A stretch of 64,000 bases of DNA. Source: Verrucomicrobiaceae bacterium. GTDB lineage: Bacteria > Verrucomicrobiota > Verrucomicrobiia > Verrucomicrobiales > Verrucomicrobiaceae. This document shows, piece after piece, positions 15,932 through 24,884 of the stretch (position 1 is its first letter; every line of letters begins with the position of its first letter). The position numbers were made by a program, and so were the translations under genes. Below the pieces are notes generated by a model. The model was not told the DNA's origin. It ran no database searches and saw only the letters and a program-made list of their open reading frames with translations. The stretch lies in the NCBI GenBank assembly GCA_947466075.1, contig CANIBP010000019.1, positions 1-64,000 of the forward strand, written 5' to 3'.

Positions 15932-16033
15932 ACAAGGAGATGGGGAGACGATGAGACAAGGAGACCGGCTCATCGCTCCCGCATCGCCCTCTGGAAATCT
16001 CCTCTTCTCCCAGTCTCCGAGTCTCATTGTCTT
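15932..16033. repeat. Palindromic element C, copy 1
   Basis: The arms AGACAAGGAGATGGGGAGAC... and the reverse complement of ...CTCCGAGTCTCATTGTCT match at about 27 of 35 positions, with a GC-rich loop. It fills nearly all the space between the genes ending at 15922 and starting at 16044. A more decayed relative is at about 14636-14727. Confidence 0.7.
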
Positions 16034-16043
16034 CTGAAACGCC

Positions 16044-16313
16044 ATGCCCTTCGATCCATCCAAACCCGCGAACAACTCACCTGCCTCCAGCGCGGAAATG
16101 CGCAGCCAACTCACTTCGCTCAATGCCGACATCCAGCAGCGAGCGATGATCAACGACCTCAACAGCGCCATTGCCAACGCTTTGGCTCAAACCAGCAACA
16201 ACAGCAACGGCGTTGGCACGCTCGGCATTGGCGCGGATGGCGGCTACAACCAGCAGCAGATGCAGGACCTCATCAACAAGGTGGACGAGCTGATCAATGC
16301 ACTGCGACGGTAA
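16044..16313 (+). CDS. Small conserved protein of unknown function
   Basis: 89 residues: 'MPFDPSKPANNSPASSAEMR' then 'SQLTSLNADIQQRAMINDLN', a low-complexity Asn/Ser/Gly centre ('QTSNNSNGVGTLGIGADGGY') and a helical end ('MQDLINKVDELINALRR'). The start 'MPF-P-xP-x-N-x-S-x-AE-R' with two helices resembles short proteins I have seen beside relatives of the preceding gene, so the two probably form a pair. No transmembrane segment or catalytic motif. The N- and C-terminal helices could form a coiled coil. The function is unknown. Confidence 0.6.
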   Translation: MPFDPSKPANNSPASSAEMRSQLTSLNADIQQRAMINDLNSAIANALAQTSNNSNGVGTLGIGADGGYNQQQMQDLINKVDELINALRR

Positions 16314-16410
16314 GAGGCGCACTCGATCACGGAGGTGGCGCTTGGATTGATGAAGGCGTGGGTTCACTCATGCCCGCAGGGCTGGTGATGCAAAGATGTG
16401 ACCGGCGGGG

Positions 16411-16440
16411 CCGTTCGTGGAATGACACACACACGAACGG
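16411..16440. promoter_or_regulatory. Dyad upstream of the glycosidase gene
   Basis: CCGTTCGTG (16411-16419) and CACGAACGG (16432-16440) are perfect 9-bp inverted arms with a 12-base spacer, ending 29 bases before the ATG at 16470. This may be an operator or a leader hairpin; there is no T-run, so it is not a standard terminator. Confidence 0.45.
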
Positions 16441-16469
16441 GGTGAAGCGCCTTCGTTGCTGCATTCCCC

Positions 16470-19253
16470 ATGAAACCAATCTTCTCCCTCCTCACCGCAT
16501 TGCTGCTCGCGCCGCTGGCCGCGCTGCACGCAGAGTCATCGCGCAATCTTTTGTGGGATGGTCAGTTCAACACTGGTCTTGGCAACGGTTTCTGGACGGT
16601 GTGCACGGGCAATCACGGGCCCAATCTCCGGCGTCTTTGGCGTGATGGTGTGGTGTTGCTGGAGCAGGACATTGGCTCGCGCGCTTACAGCTTGGATGAT
16701 GGTGCCTACACGCTGACGGCATGGGTGCGGCAGCGAGATGGTGAGGAGGCCAAGGCGAACGCGGCGCTCAGCATCACGAACTTGAACTACTATGGCGACA
16801 AGGAACACAACGAGTGGGTCGCGCGCTCGAAGGTGGTGTCGGGCGAGTGGCAACGGGTGGAGTTAAAGTTTGACGTGCGTCAGCCAGTGCGGCGCTTGTT
16901 TCATGTGGAGCTGCATGGCGAAGGCGCGGTCGAGGTGGATGCGGTGATGCTGGTGCCGGGCAGTGAACCGGCTACAGCGTATCGCGCAGCAGCGACGGTG
17001 GAATGCGGGTTCCAGATGGCGGAGGAGACGAATACTTTCGTCGATGGCGAGCCGCGCAGAGTGGATCTCGTGATCTCGAATGAGGGCGAACCCACCAAGG
17101 CCGAAGTGACTTGGCAGGTGTTCGATCATCGTGAGGAGAAGGTGCGCCGCGCCGCGCTGAAGGTCGATGCCTCGCATGGAGTGACTCGCGTGCCGCTGGT
17201 GCTCGATGATCTGCCGTGGGGTGGTTACCGGATGGCTTGTCGTGCGGAGGGATCGCCGGTCATCGGCGATGCCTTGTGCGCGATGCTGCCGCGCATCGAT
17301 CACACGCAGCGACCTTTCTGGGGCGCGGATGCGAACATCCAGCCTGCGACCTTTGGCTTCACGTATCGGCTGATGCAGCGGCTGGGCATGAACACGGTCA
17401 ACACACTGAGCTGCTCTGGCGATCAAGGGCGCTGGGGCTTGTGTAATCCGGCTCCGGGCGAGTATGTCTTCACCGATGAGGCGGTCGATGCGGCAGCGAA
17501 GGCGGGCATCGAGGTTGTTGGGTTCCTCGGTCTGAAACATCCGCCACAGTGGGTGGAAGACCGCGCCTTCAAGGCCGATGGCAAACGGCGCGTGCTCGTG
17601 GATGAGACGTTCTTTATTGCAGCATTCGACGATTACGTTGAGGCGTATGTGAAGCGGTTCGCGGGCCGTGTGCGCACTGTTTTGATCGAGGATGAGATCC
17701 ACAACTGGGAGTTCGACAGCGCTGACCACACAGCCCTCGCTCGCGTTTATCGCGCCGCCTTTCAGCGCGCGAAGGCCGTGGCGAAACAGCGCGGCGTGGA
17801 ATTGCGTGTGAGCTTGAACGCGACCGATCTCGCGTTTTGGGAGCAGTGGCTGAAGATCGTGCCAGCGGACGAGATCGATTTCCTCAGCGGCAACTACAAC
17901 CTGCGCCCGCAAGCCACCGCAGATCTGCTCAATCGCGTGCGCGAGCGCGGACTGAGCGTCCCAGAGTTTCGCACCATCGGCGTGGGCCAGCCAGGCACCA
18001 TGCGCGGAACCTCGCTGCCGCTGGATCGGCCCGATGGCGTGTCGAATCCGCCGGGATGGTTCGCGTGGATGGCGTTGCAACAATGGTGGATGGATCGCGC
18101 GTGGGATGCGCCGTCGCGCCAGCCGGAAGTGCACATGGGCTACTACGACTTCCGCACACTCGGGCAATCGGCCTACATACCCGTTGCTGGCAAATCAGGC
18201 ATCGAGTATGATAACAGCCCGACGCTCGGCATGTCTGCCATCGCGATGCTCAAGCATCGACTGCTCGGCATGAGTCCCCTGCGCGATACACAGGCTGCAT
18301 ATTCGTGCAACGGCAGCAGCACGGCGAGCAAGCGCGTCTTCGCCTATCCCTTCCGTTCGGCGAACGCTGCGACCATCGTGCTCGCCACAGCCGATGGCCA
18401 GGATCTCGGCAACACGTGGACACTCTCCGGCGTCGATCTCTCGGCGATGCAACCGAGCGACCTCTTCGCTCAGCCATTGAAACGCAAAGACGGCACCTTC
18501 ATCGCGCGCGAACTTCCGGTGTGCCTCAGCACCACACCCGACAAACTCAGCGCTGCACTCGAACAGCTTCGCCAACTCAAAGCCGAGCCCACCGCAGCCT
18601 CGCAACACTTCACACTCAATGTCGCGCCATGGACGCTGGAACTCGATGCCGACCGCGATGGCATCCTGCGGCTCTCACGCGAGACGAACGGCAAAAAGCA
18701 AATCATCCTCGAAGGCATCGCCTCACAACCCGCGCTGCCGAAGCCCAAGATCACCGTCAATCAGCGCACTGGGGCAGCCGAGGCTACCATCGAGTTTCTG
18801 CGCTATACTTTGCTCGTCATCAGCATGAGCCCCGACGGCTGCTCGCTCGATTGGCGCGAGCGCAACAATCTGCCGAAGCCCCTGACACGCACCATCCGCT
18901 TCCGCATCGCGCAAGACGGAGCAGGACGCGACATCTTCATCCAGGAAGGCAAAACAGTCCGTGCCGGTAAACTGCGCGAGGACTACGGCGCTTTGTTCCC
19001 CGCCGCCATGACACCCGAGCGCTCCCCCTTGCCCGAGGATGCGAGCGTCGTCAGCCTGCAAGACTTCGCCACCTTCGAACTCTCCGCCGCCACCGGCAAC
19101 GCAGACTTCAAACCGAAACAAAGCCTGCGCTGGACCACCCAAGACGGCCAAGCCTGGCTCCAACAACGCTACGATCTCGCTCCCTTCAATGGCGGCGGAT
19201 CGAAGAACGTGTCCGGCATTCATCTCGGCGTGACGGTGCGGTGCTGCCAATGA
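16470..19253 (+). CDS. Secreted TIM-barrel glycoside hydrolase-like protein
   Basis: 927 residues with the standard leader ('MKPIFSLLTALLLAPLAALH'). An N-terminal carbohydrate-binding-like beta-sandwich (about 25-180, 'NLLWDGQFNTGLGNGFW') is followed by an Ig-like segment. A (beta/alpha)8 barrel covers roughly 280-580: 'LMQRLGMNTVNTLSC', 'GIEVVGFLGLKHPPQWVED', and 'VLIEDEIHNWEF', whose Glu is the likely acid/base at the end of strand 4. C-terminal beta-domains complete it. It resembles clan GH-A enzymes of the GH42/GH39 kind, but the exact family and substrate cannot be set by eye. It heads the operon with the esterase fusion, MFS carrier and mutarotase. Confidence 0.65.
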   Translation: MKPIFSLLTALLLAPLAALHAESSRNLLWDGQFNTGLGNGFWTVCTGNHGPNLRRLWRDGVVLLEQDIGSRAYSLDDGAYTLTAWVRQRDGEEAKANAALSITNLNYYGDKEHNEWVARSKVVSGEWQRVELKFDVRQPVRRLFHVELHGEGAVEVDAVMLVPGSEPATAYRAAATVECGFQMAEETNTFVDGEPRRVDLVISNEGEPTKAEVTWQVFDHREEKVRRAALKVDASHGVTRVPLVLDDLPWGGYRMACRAEGSPVIGDALCAMLPRIDHTQRPFWGADANIQPATFGFTYRLMQRLGMNTVNTLSCSGDQGRWGLCNPAPGEYVFTDEAVDAAAKAGIEVVGFLGLKHPPQWVEDRAFKADGKRRVLVDETFFIAAFDDYVEAYVKRFAGRVRTVLIEDEIHNWEFDSADHTALARVYRAAFQRAKAVAKQRGVELRVSLNATDLAFWEQWLKIVPADEIDFLSGNYNLRPQATADLLNRVRERGLSVPEFRTIGVGQPGTMRGTSLPLDRPDGVSNPPGWFAWMALQQWWMDRAWDAPSRQPEVHMGYYDFRTLGQSAYIPVAGKSGIEYDNSPTLGMSAIAMLKHRLLGMSPLRDTQAAYSCNGSSTASKRVFAYPFRSANAATIVLATADGQDLGNTWTLSGVDLSAMQPSDLFAQPLKRKDGTFIARELPVCLSTTPDKLSAALEQLRQLKAEPTAASQHFTLNVAPWTLELDADRDGILRLSRETNGKKQIILEGIASQPALPKPKITVNQRTGAAEATIEFLRYTLLVISMSPDGCSLDWRERNNLPKPLTRTIRFRIAQDGAGRDIFIQEGKTVRAGKLREDYGALFPAAMTPERSPLPEDASVVSLQDFATFELSAATGNADFKPKQSLRWTTQDGQAWLQQRYDLAPFNGGGSKNVSGIHLGVTVRCCQ

Positions 19254-19292
19254 CTGGAACTGGCGAATCAAATAAAGAAGAAACGAATAACC

Positions 19293-21572
19293 ATGAAACA
19301 CATCCTCGCTACCCTCCTGCTCGCGCCTTTGGTCGCGCTGCACGCTGCAGATGACCTTCCTGAGCCGCCGGTGAGTTGGAAATACCCGCCGGAGATGCCG
19401 GGGGCGAGCGTGGAGGTTTATCGGGAGGTGAACGGTGTGAAGCTCAATGCCTACATCTTCACGCCGCCGGGTCATCGGTCCTCGGATCATCGTCCCGCAG
19501 TGTTGTTTTTCTTTGGCGGCGGATGGAAAGGCGGATCGCCGGGGCAATTCCTGCCGCAGTCGCTTTACCTCGCGCAGCGCGGCATGGTCGCCATCCCGTG
19601 CGACTACCGGGTGCTGAGCCGCCACGGGGTCATCCCGCAGGATTGTCTGCGCGATGCGAAGGCGGCAATTCGTTGGGCTCGTGCCAATGCCGCGCGTCTC
19701 GGCATCGACCCCGACCGCATCGTGGCCGGAGGTGAATCCGCTGGCGGTCATCTCGCTGCGGCGGTGGCGATGGTGCCGGGTTTCGAGGACGGAGATCACA
19801 CGGAGGTCAGCTCCATGCCGAACGCTCTCGCGTTGTTTAATCCAGCCGTTGTGCTATCTCCGGTGGAAGGTCATCCCGGGCTGCTTTCAGATGAAAAAAT
19901 CGCCGACATCAGTGCCCGCACCGATGGCCGTCCGCAGGAGATATCTCCCTATCATTTCGTCCGTGCTGGATTGCCTCCGAGCATTCTCTTCCACGGCACG
20001 AAAGATGAGGCAGTGCCATTCCCCACGGTGGAACTCTTTGCCAAAGCCATGACTGCCGCAGGCAATCGCTGCGAACTGAAAGCCTACGAAGGCCAGCCGC
20101 ATGGCTTCTTCAATCCTGGGCGCGGCAAAGGCGAGCCGCGCGAGGAAGCCACTCGATGCTTCCACCGCACCATTCGCGAGTTGGACACCTTCTTCGGGTC
20201 GCTGGGCTATCTCAATCCATCGGACCAGCCGCCAACACTGGTCGCCAAAAAGCTGTCCGATTTCCAGCCACTCGTCCGCACCGAGACCTGGACCGAGAAA
20301 TGGCCGGATGCTTCCGGCAAATCTGAAACGCGTAATGTTACCGCAGAAGTGTGGACACAGGCCATGCAAGCGACGCTCGACGCCCAAGGAACGCTGCACA
20401 TTCCCGCGCGAGCGCAGCCTTATTACTTGGATGGCCCGCTCGTCTTGAAATCCGGTCAAAAACTCAGTGCCGATCCGACTACCGAGATTCGCCTCAAGCC
20501 TGACAGCAACACCTGCATGGTGCGCAACGAGCATGTCGTCACCTTGAACACCAAGCCCGTGCCCGCCGATCTGCCGCTCGATACGGACATCACCGTCGAA
20601 GGCGGAATCTGGACCACGCTCGCCACCGCTGTAGCCAATCACGGCAACGAGCGCGGACAATCCTCGAAGGAGAATCCTGCTTTCGGCACGCACGGCGTCA
20701 TCCTGCTGCAAAACGTCCGCCGCGTCTCGGTGAAGAACCTCACCGTGCGGCAGAGCAGGCCCTTCGGCGTGCATTTGGTGAACGCCCATGAGTTCACAGT
20801 CGAGAACATCACCCTCCAGGAGCACCGTCGCGACGGCGTGCATGTGAACGGACCCGCCAGTGACGGCGTGATTCGCGGCGTGCGTGGCGATTCCCACGAT
20901 GACTATGTAGCGCTGAATGCCTGGGATTGGAAAAACTACGCGCCCAGCTACGGCCCCATCGAGCGCATCACGGTCGAGGATGTGACCGGTTGGCCCGAGG
21001 ACTATCACGAAGGGAACATCGCCATCCGCATCCTGCCGGGCGTGAAACGTTTTGATGATGGCAGCACGCTCGATTGCCCCATCCGCGACATCACCCTGCG
21101 GCGCATCACCGATATCCGGCATTTCAAAATCTACGACCAGCCGAACTTCGAACTCGGCCGCGACAACGACTTCAGCATCGGAGTGGGGACAGTGAAAAGC
21201 CTCCGCCTCGAAGACCTCACCTTCAATCGCCCCGGTCAGATCGAACTCCACGCGAACACCGACGGACTTTCGATTCACAACGTCCGCGTGAATCATCCCA
21301 TCACTCCCGATTGGCATCTCCTCGCCATCGGCCCGCTGTCGCAGACCTACAAGCGCGGTAAGTCCGAAGACTCCACGAAATGGTTCGAGATCTTCTCACC
21401 TGACCTCGACTGCACCGTGCGCAACGTCAGCATCTCCGGCGTCCGCATCCGTGACTCGCACGCCGATTTACCCATCGAGAAAGTCGTCAAAGTCATCGAG
21501 CAAAAGCCCAACCCCGACTACCCGAAGACCACACCGAAAGGCGGCACCGGCAAGGGCATCTGGATTCGGTGA
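19293..21572 (+). CDS. Secreted carbohydrate esterase fused to a right-handed beta-helix domain
   Basis: 759 residues. Leader ('LATLLLAPLVALHAAD'), then an alpha/beta-hydrolase of the BD-FAE/ExsA-like esterase type (about 30-300): oxyanion 'FFGGGWKGGSP', nucleophile Ser in 'GGESAGGH' near 149, and a likely His in 'GQPHGFFNPG'. Residues about 310-759 form a right-handed parallel beta-helix of the pectate lyase/GH28 kind, with successive 'I/V-x-N-V/I' rungs ('VSVKNLTVRQSRPFGVHLVN', 'FTVENITLQEHRRDGVHVNG'). An esterase coupled to a polygalacturonase-like fold suggests attack on acetylated or methylated pectin-like glycan. I cannot confirm GH28 catalytic Asp residues. Confidence 0.75.
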   Translation: MKHILATLLLAPLVALHAADDLPEPPVSWKYPPEMPGASVEVYREVNGVKLNAYIFTPPGHRSSDHRPAVLFFFGGGWKGGSPGQFLPQSLYLAQRGMVAIPCDYRVLSRHGVIPQDCLRDAKAAIRWARANAARLGIDPDRIVAGGESAGGHLAAAVAMVPGFEDGDHTEVSSMPNALALFNPAVVLSPVEGHPGLLSDEKIADISARTDGRPQEISPYHFVRAGLPPSILFHGTKDEAVPFPTVELFAKAMTAAGNRCELKAYEGQPHGFFNPGRGKGEPREEATRCFHRTIRELDTFFGSLGYLNPSDQPPTLVAKKLSDFQPLVRTETWTEKWPDASGKSETRNVTAEVWTQAMQATLDAQGTLHIPARAQPYYLDGPLVLKSGQKLSADPTTEIRLKPDSNTCMVRNEHVVTLNTKPVPADLPLDTDITVEGGIWTTLATAVANHGNERGQSSKENPAFGTHGVILLQNVRRVSVKNLTVRQSRPFGVHLVNAHEFTVENITLQEHRRDGVHVNGPASDGVIRGVRGDSHDDYVALNAWDWKNYAPSYGPIERITVEDVTGWPEDYHEGNIAIRILPGVKRFDDGSTLDCPIRDITLRRITDIRHFKIYDQPNFELGRDNDFSIGVGTVKSLRLEDLTFNRPGQIELHANTDGLSIHNVRVNHPITPDWHLLAIGPLSQTYKRGKSEDSTKWFEIFSPDLDCTVRNVSISGVRIRDSHADLPIEKVVKVIEQKPNPDYPKTTPKGGTGKGIWIR

Positions 21573-21608
21573 TGAATCTCCTTCACCGCACGACCGTAGT
21601 CCATTTCC

Positions 21609-22895
21609 ATGACTAATCCTCCTCCAACCCAAGCACGCCGCGCCGTGCTCTTCTTCGCCGTCACTTTGGCGATCATCACTTATGTGGATCGCGTCTGCAT
21701 TTCACAGGCGGATCCGACGATGCAGGAGGAGCTGGGATTGACGAAAATCCAGATGGGCTATGCGTTCACCGCGTTTGGTTGGGCTTATGCGTTGTTTGAA
21801 ATCCCTGGTGGCTGGCTCGGGGACCGCATCGGGCCGCGTAAGGTGCTGATGCGGGTGGTGGGCATGTGGTCCATCTTCACAGTGGCGACGGGTTGGGCGT
21901 GGAATCTCTGGTCGCTGGTGGTTAGCCGGTTTTTCTTTGGCATGGGCGAGGCGGGTTGTTTTCCGAATATCACGAAGGCTTTTACCAATTGGTTTCCGGC
22001 TGCCGAGCGTGTCAAAGCACAGGGCATCTTGTGGCTGAGCGCTCGTTGGGGTGGTGCCTTCACGCCGCTCATTGTCGGCTGGATGCTGGCGAGCGGTGGT
22101 GAGGGCAAGTTCGGGCTCGGCCTGCATTACCGGTGGGTGTTTCTGATCTTCGGTCTGCTGGGCGTGGTGTGGGCGCTGATGTTCTACCGCTGGTTCCGCG
22201 ATTATCCGAAGGATCATCCCAGCGTCAGTGCCGCCGAGCTGGCTGTCATCGGGGAAACGCAGCACGGCGGTGACCATTCCATGCCGTGGGGCAAGCTGCT
22301 GGCCTCCCGCACGGTCTGGATGCTGTGGGCGCAGTATTTCTTCATGTCCTACGCCTGGTATTTTTACATCACCTGGTTCCCCACTTACCTGAAGGAGCAG
22401 TTCACCGGCATGGGCGACATGCAGCGAGCCTTGCTGGCCTGTGTGCCGCTGTTTTTCGGCGGCATCGGCTCCATCCTCGCGGGTCTGCTTTCGGCGAGAT
22501 TGGATGTGTGGCTCGGCAGCATCGCCCGCACGCGCCGGTGGCTGGGAGTGCTCGGCATGGGTGCTGCGGGTCTCATGCTGCTCATCTCGATGCAACTCCA
22601 CACACCGGTGGCCTCCGTGCTCGCCATTGGTCTCGCGGCTTTGTGCAGCGATCTCGCCATGCCCGGTGCCTGGGGCGCGTGCATGGACGTCGGAGGACGC
22701 CACACTGGCGCTCTCTCCGGCAGCATGAACATGATGGGCCAAGTCGGCGGAGCCATCGCACCGATGGCCGTGCCCCTCGTGCTCGCCGCCACAAACAACA
22801 ACTGGACCATCAACATGGGCCTCTTCGCCGTCAGCTATTTCCTCGGAGCGATCTGCTGGGCCTTCATCAACTCCGACGAACGTCTGCACGAATAA
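21609..22895 (+). CDS. MFS transporter, anion:cation symporter (hexuronate) family
   Basis: 428 residues with about 12 hydrophobic segments. The N-terminal half has the ACS-family pattern: 'ITYVDRVCISQADPTMQEEL', 'FEIPGGWLGDRIGPRKVLMR' (the MFS motif A loop D-R-x-G-x-R-K) and 'FGMGEAGCFPNITKAFTNWF'. ACS members bring in hexuronates, glucarate, sialic acid or related sugar acids by proton symport. Located between the esterase/beta-helix gene and a mutarotase, it is likely the inner-membrane uptake step for their product. Mutarotase follows by 35 bases. Confidence 0.82.
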   Translation: MTNPPPTQARRAVLFFAVTLAIITYVDRVCISQADPTMQEELGLTKIQMGYAFTAFGWAYALFEIPGGWLGDRIGPRKVLMRVVGMWSIFTVATGWAWNLWSLVVSRFFFGMGEAGCFPNITKAFTNWFPAAERVKAQGILWLSARWGGAFTPLIVGWMLASGGEGKFGLGLHYRWVFLIFGLLGVVWALMFYRWFRDYPKDHPSVSAAELAVIGETQHGGDHSMPWGKLLASRTVWMLWAQYFFMSYAWYFYITWFPTYLKEQFTGMGDMQRALLACVPLFFGGIGSILAGLLSARLDVWLGSIARTRRWLGVLGMGAAGLMLLISMQLHTPVASVLAIGLAALCSDLAMPGAWGACMDVGGRHTGALSGSMNMMGQVGGAIAPMAVPLVLAATNNNWTINMGLFAVSYFLGAICWAFINSDERLHE

Positions 22896-22930
22896 CCCAA
22901 CACTTCATCATTCCAGCACTCCACCAATCC

Positions 22931-24034
22931 ATGAAGAACCTCATCCTCACCCTATTATCCGTCGGCCTTATCTCCGCTCATGCTGATGTCACCAAAGACA
23001 ACTTTGGCACCACGCGCGATGGCGAATCCGTCGAGCGTTACACCTTGAAGAACAAGCATGGCCTTGTCGCGAAGGTCATCACCCTGGGCGGCATCATCAA
23101 CGAACTGCATGTGCCGGACCGCGCGGGAAAGCTCGCCGACATCGCGCTCGGATTCGATACGGTGGCCGAATACGAGGAGCACAACGGCGGCGTGTATTTC
23201 GGCTGCATCACCGGGCGCGTGGCCAATCGTATCGCTGGCGGTAAGTTCGACCTCGACGGCAAGTCCTACACGCTGGACCTGCATCCGAAGACCACCTTTC
23301 ACCTGCATGGTGGCTTGAAGGGTTTCAGCAAGGTCATTTGGAAAGCAGAAATCGTCACCGACCCACGCGGACCCGCTTTGCGCCTGACTTACCTCAGCAA
23401 GAACGGCGACCAGGGATTCCCCGGCAATCTCAACACCAGCGTGACCTATGTGCTCACCGAGGAGGATGCGCTTGTCATCGAGTATGAGGCCACGACTGAC
23501 AAAGCCACGCCTATCAACCTCACCAATCACACTTACTTCAATCTCGCCGGTGCTGGCAGCGGCACCGTGCTCAACCATCGGCTCACTTTGCAGTCGCAGC
23601 GCTATCTCGAAACCGATGCCGACCTCTTGCCCACGGGGAAGCTGCTGCCCGTCGCGGGCACGGCGTTTGATTTCACCAAGAGCGAAGTCATTGGCAGCCG
23701 TCTCGCTGAAATCTCCATCGGCGGCTACGACCATGCCTTCGTTCTCGCCGACAAGCCGCAAACCAAGCCCGCCCTCGCCGCCGAAGTGTATGAGCCCAAG
23801 AGCGGCCGCATGATGCGAATCCTCACCGACCAACCCGGCATCCAACTCTACACCGCCACCTACACCGCGCCGCTCAAGGGCAAAAACGGCATGGGCTATG
23901 ACCGCTTCCACGGCCTCTGTCTGGAGACGCAGCATCATCCCGATTCCGTTCATCACGCCGAGTTCCCCACGACCATCCTCCGCCCCGGAGAGGCTTATCG
24001 CACCACGACCATTCACCAGTTCACCACGCGGTGA
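22931..24034 (+). CDS. galM: Secreted galactose mutarotase (aldose 1-epimerase)
   Basis: 367 residues from the ATG at 22931; the track ORF begins earlier in the MFS gene. A short signal peptide ('LILTLLSVGLISAHAD') predicts export, unlike cytosolic GalM. Family motifs are present: 'GGIINELHVPDRAGK', 'GCITGRVANRIAGGKF', the catalytic His region 'INLTNHTYFNLAG', and the catalytic Glu in 'GLCLETQHHPDSVHH' near the C-terminus. It interconverts alpha and beta anomers of aldoses. In the periplasm it would feed the anomer preferred by the adjacent transporter or dehydrogenase. Confidence 0.9.
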   Translation: MKNLILTLLSVGLISAHADVTKDNFGTTRDGESVERYTLKNKHGLVAKVITLGGIINELHVPDRAGKLADIALGFDTVAEYEEHNGGVYFGCITGRVANRIAGGKFDLDGKSYTLDLHPKTTFHLHGGLKGFSKVIWKAEIVTDPRGPALRLTYLSKNGDQGFPGNLNTSVTYVLTEEDALVIEYEATTDKATPINLTNHTYFNLAGAGSGTVLNHRLTLQSQRYLETDADLLPTGKLLPVAGTAFDFTKSEVIGSRLAEISIGGYDHAFVLADKPQTKPALAAEVYEPKSGRMMRILTDQPGIQLYTATYTAPLKGKNGMGYDRFHGLCLETQHHPDSVHHAEFPTTILRPGEAYRTTTIHQFTTR

Positions 24035-24158
24035 TCATTGCGGTTTGTGAAACGGCATTGGCGTCAATGAGTCGGAACATCCGTGGCCCAGCACAGCGTC
24101 CCTATCATTCTCGAGATCGACCGATGATTTTACGTTCTGGATTGAAAGAGCTCTGACA

Positions 24159-24182
24159 GTATACCGTATTGAAACGGTATAC
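24159..24182. promoter_or_regulatory. Inverted-repeat operator just before the GntR gene
   Basis: GTATACCGT (24159-24167) and ACGGTATAC (24174-24182) are perfect 9-bp inverted arms with a 6-base spacer, ending three bases before the ATG at 24186. Each arm also contains a GGTATAC half like FCD/GntR sites. This suits negative autoregulation of the regulator. Confidence 0.65.
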
Positions 24183-24185
24183 CGC

Positions 24186-24845
24186 ATGAGCTTAACACCA
24201 CCTACAACCACCCGATCCGACATCACTGTCTCTCGCCTCAGGCAGGAAATCCTCGATGGTGAAATACATCCAGGTCATCTCCTTGCTGAGTCTGCTGTTG
24301 CGCAACGGCTTGGCGTCAGTCGCGTGCCGGTGCGGGAGGCATTGTTCACGCTGGAGCGGGAGGGGTTGGTGGAGTTCAGCGACACGGGTCGGGCTTATGT
24401 CAAAGACCTGACGCCGCATGATTTTGAAGAGCTGTATGTGCTGCGTCTCGCGCTGGAACCCGTGGCGGCGCGATTGGCTGCGTCAGCCTTGCGCGGAGAC
24501 TGCTCGCGTCTCGAGAAGAATATCAAGGCTACCAGCAAAGCCACCACGTTGCTTCAAGTCACGCATTTGGATCTCGATTTCCACGAGATCATTCTGGAGG
24601 TATCGGGGAATGCACGACTGCTCAAGCTCTGGCATTCGCTGCGCAGTGAGTTGGAGCTTTGGCTGGGGCGGCTGCATCGCTCAAAGCAACTTCAGACGCG
24701 CGGCACGCGTGCAGAGACGGTGAGCAGTCACCAAGGTGTCGTGGAGGCTTTCAAAACCAAGTCCCCCACCGAGTGCGAACGGCTCATGCGCCAACACATC
24801 CTGAGCTGGCGCGAGTGGCTCCCGGTGCTGCCGGAGAACGAATGA
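24186..24845 (+). CDS. GntR/FCD-family transcriptional regulator
   Basis: 219 residues. N-terminal winged helix (about 10-75): 'VSRLRQEILDGEIHPGHLLA', 'ESAVAQRLGVSRVPVREALF', 'TLEREGLVEF'. C-terminal FCD ligand-binding domain (about 85-210) with the metal-binding pattern Asp/His: 'LDLDFHEIILEVSGNARLL' and later 'SSHQGVVEAF'. FCD regulators of the FadR/UxuR type respond to carboxylic or sugar acids. It sits behind a perfect inverted repeat abutting its start and precedes the DUF1592 gene by 39 bases. A second FCD regulator is at 61891. Confidence 0.88.
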   Translation: MSLTPPTTTRSDITVSRLRQEILDGEIHPGHLLAESAVAQRLGVSRVPVREALFTLEREGLVEFSDTGRAYVKDLTPHDFEELYVLRLALEPVAARLAASALRGDCSRLEKNIKATSKATTLLQVTHLDLDFHEIILEVSGNARLLKLWHSLRSELELWLGRLHRSKQLQTRGTRAETVSSHQGVVEAFKTKSPTECERLMRQHILSWREWLPVLPENE

Positions 24846-24884
24846 TTTTGCCTGCGCCACCAACGTCCACTCACCGCTCCAACC

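Noticed and set aside
24056-24069. CATTG-GCGT-CAATG as terminator of the mutarotase gene
   Set aside because: Five-base stem, no T-run.
24295-24306. GTTGCGCAAC core as a third accessory palindrome
   Set aside because: It falls within the GntR gene encoding the conserved 'VAQRLG' segment, so it is explained by coding sequence.
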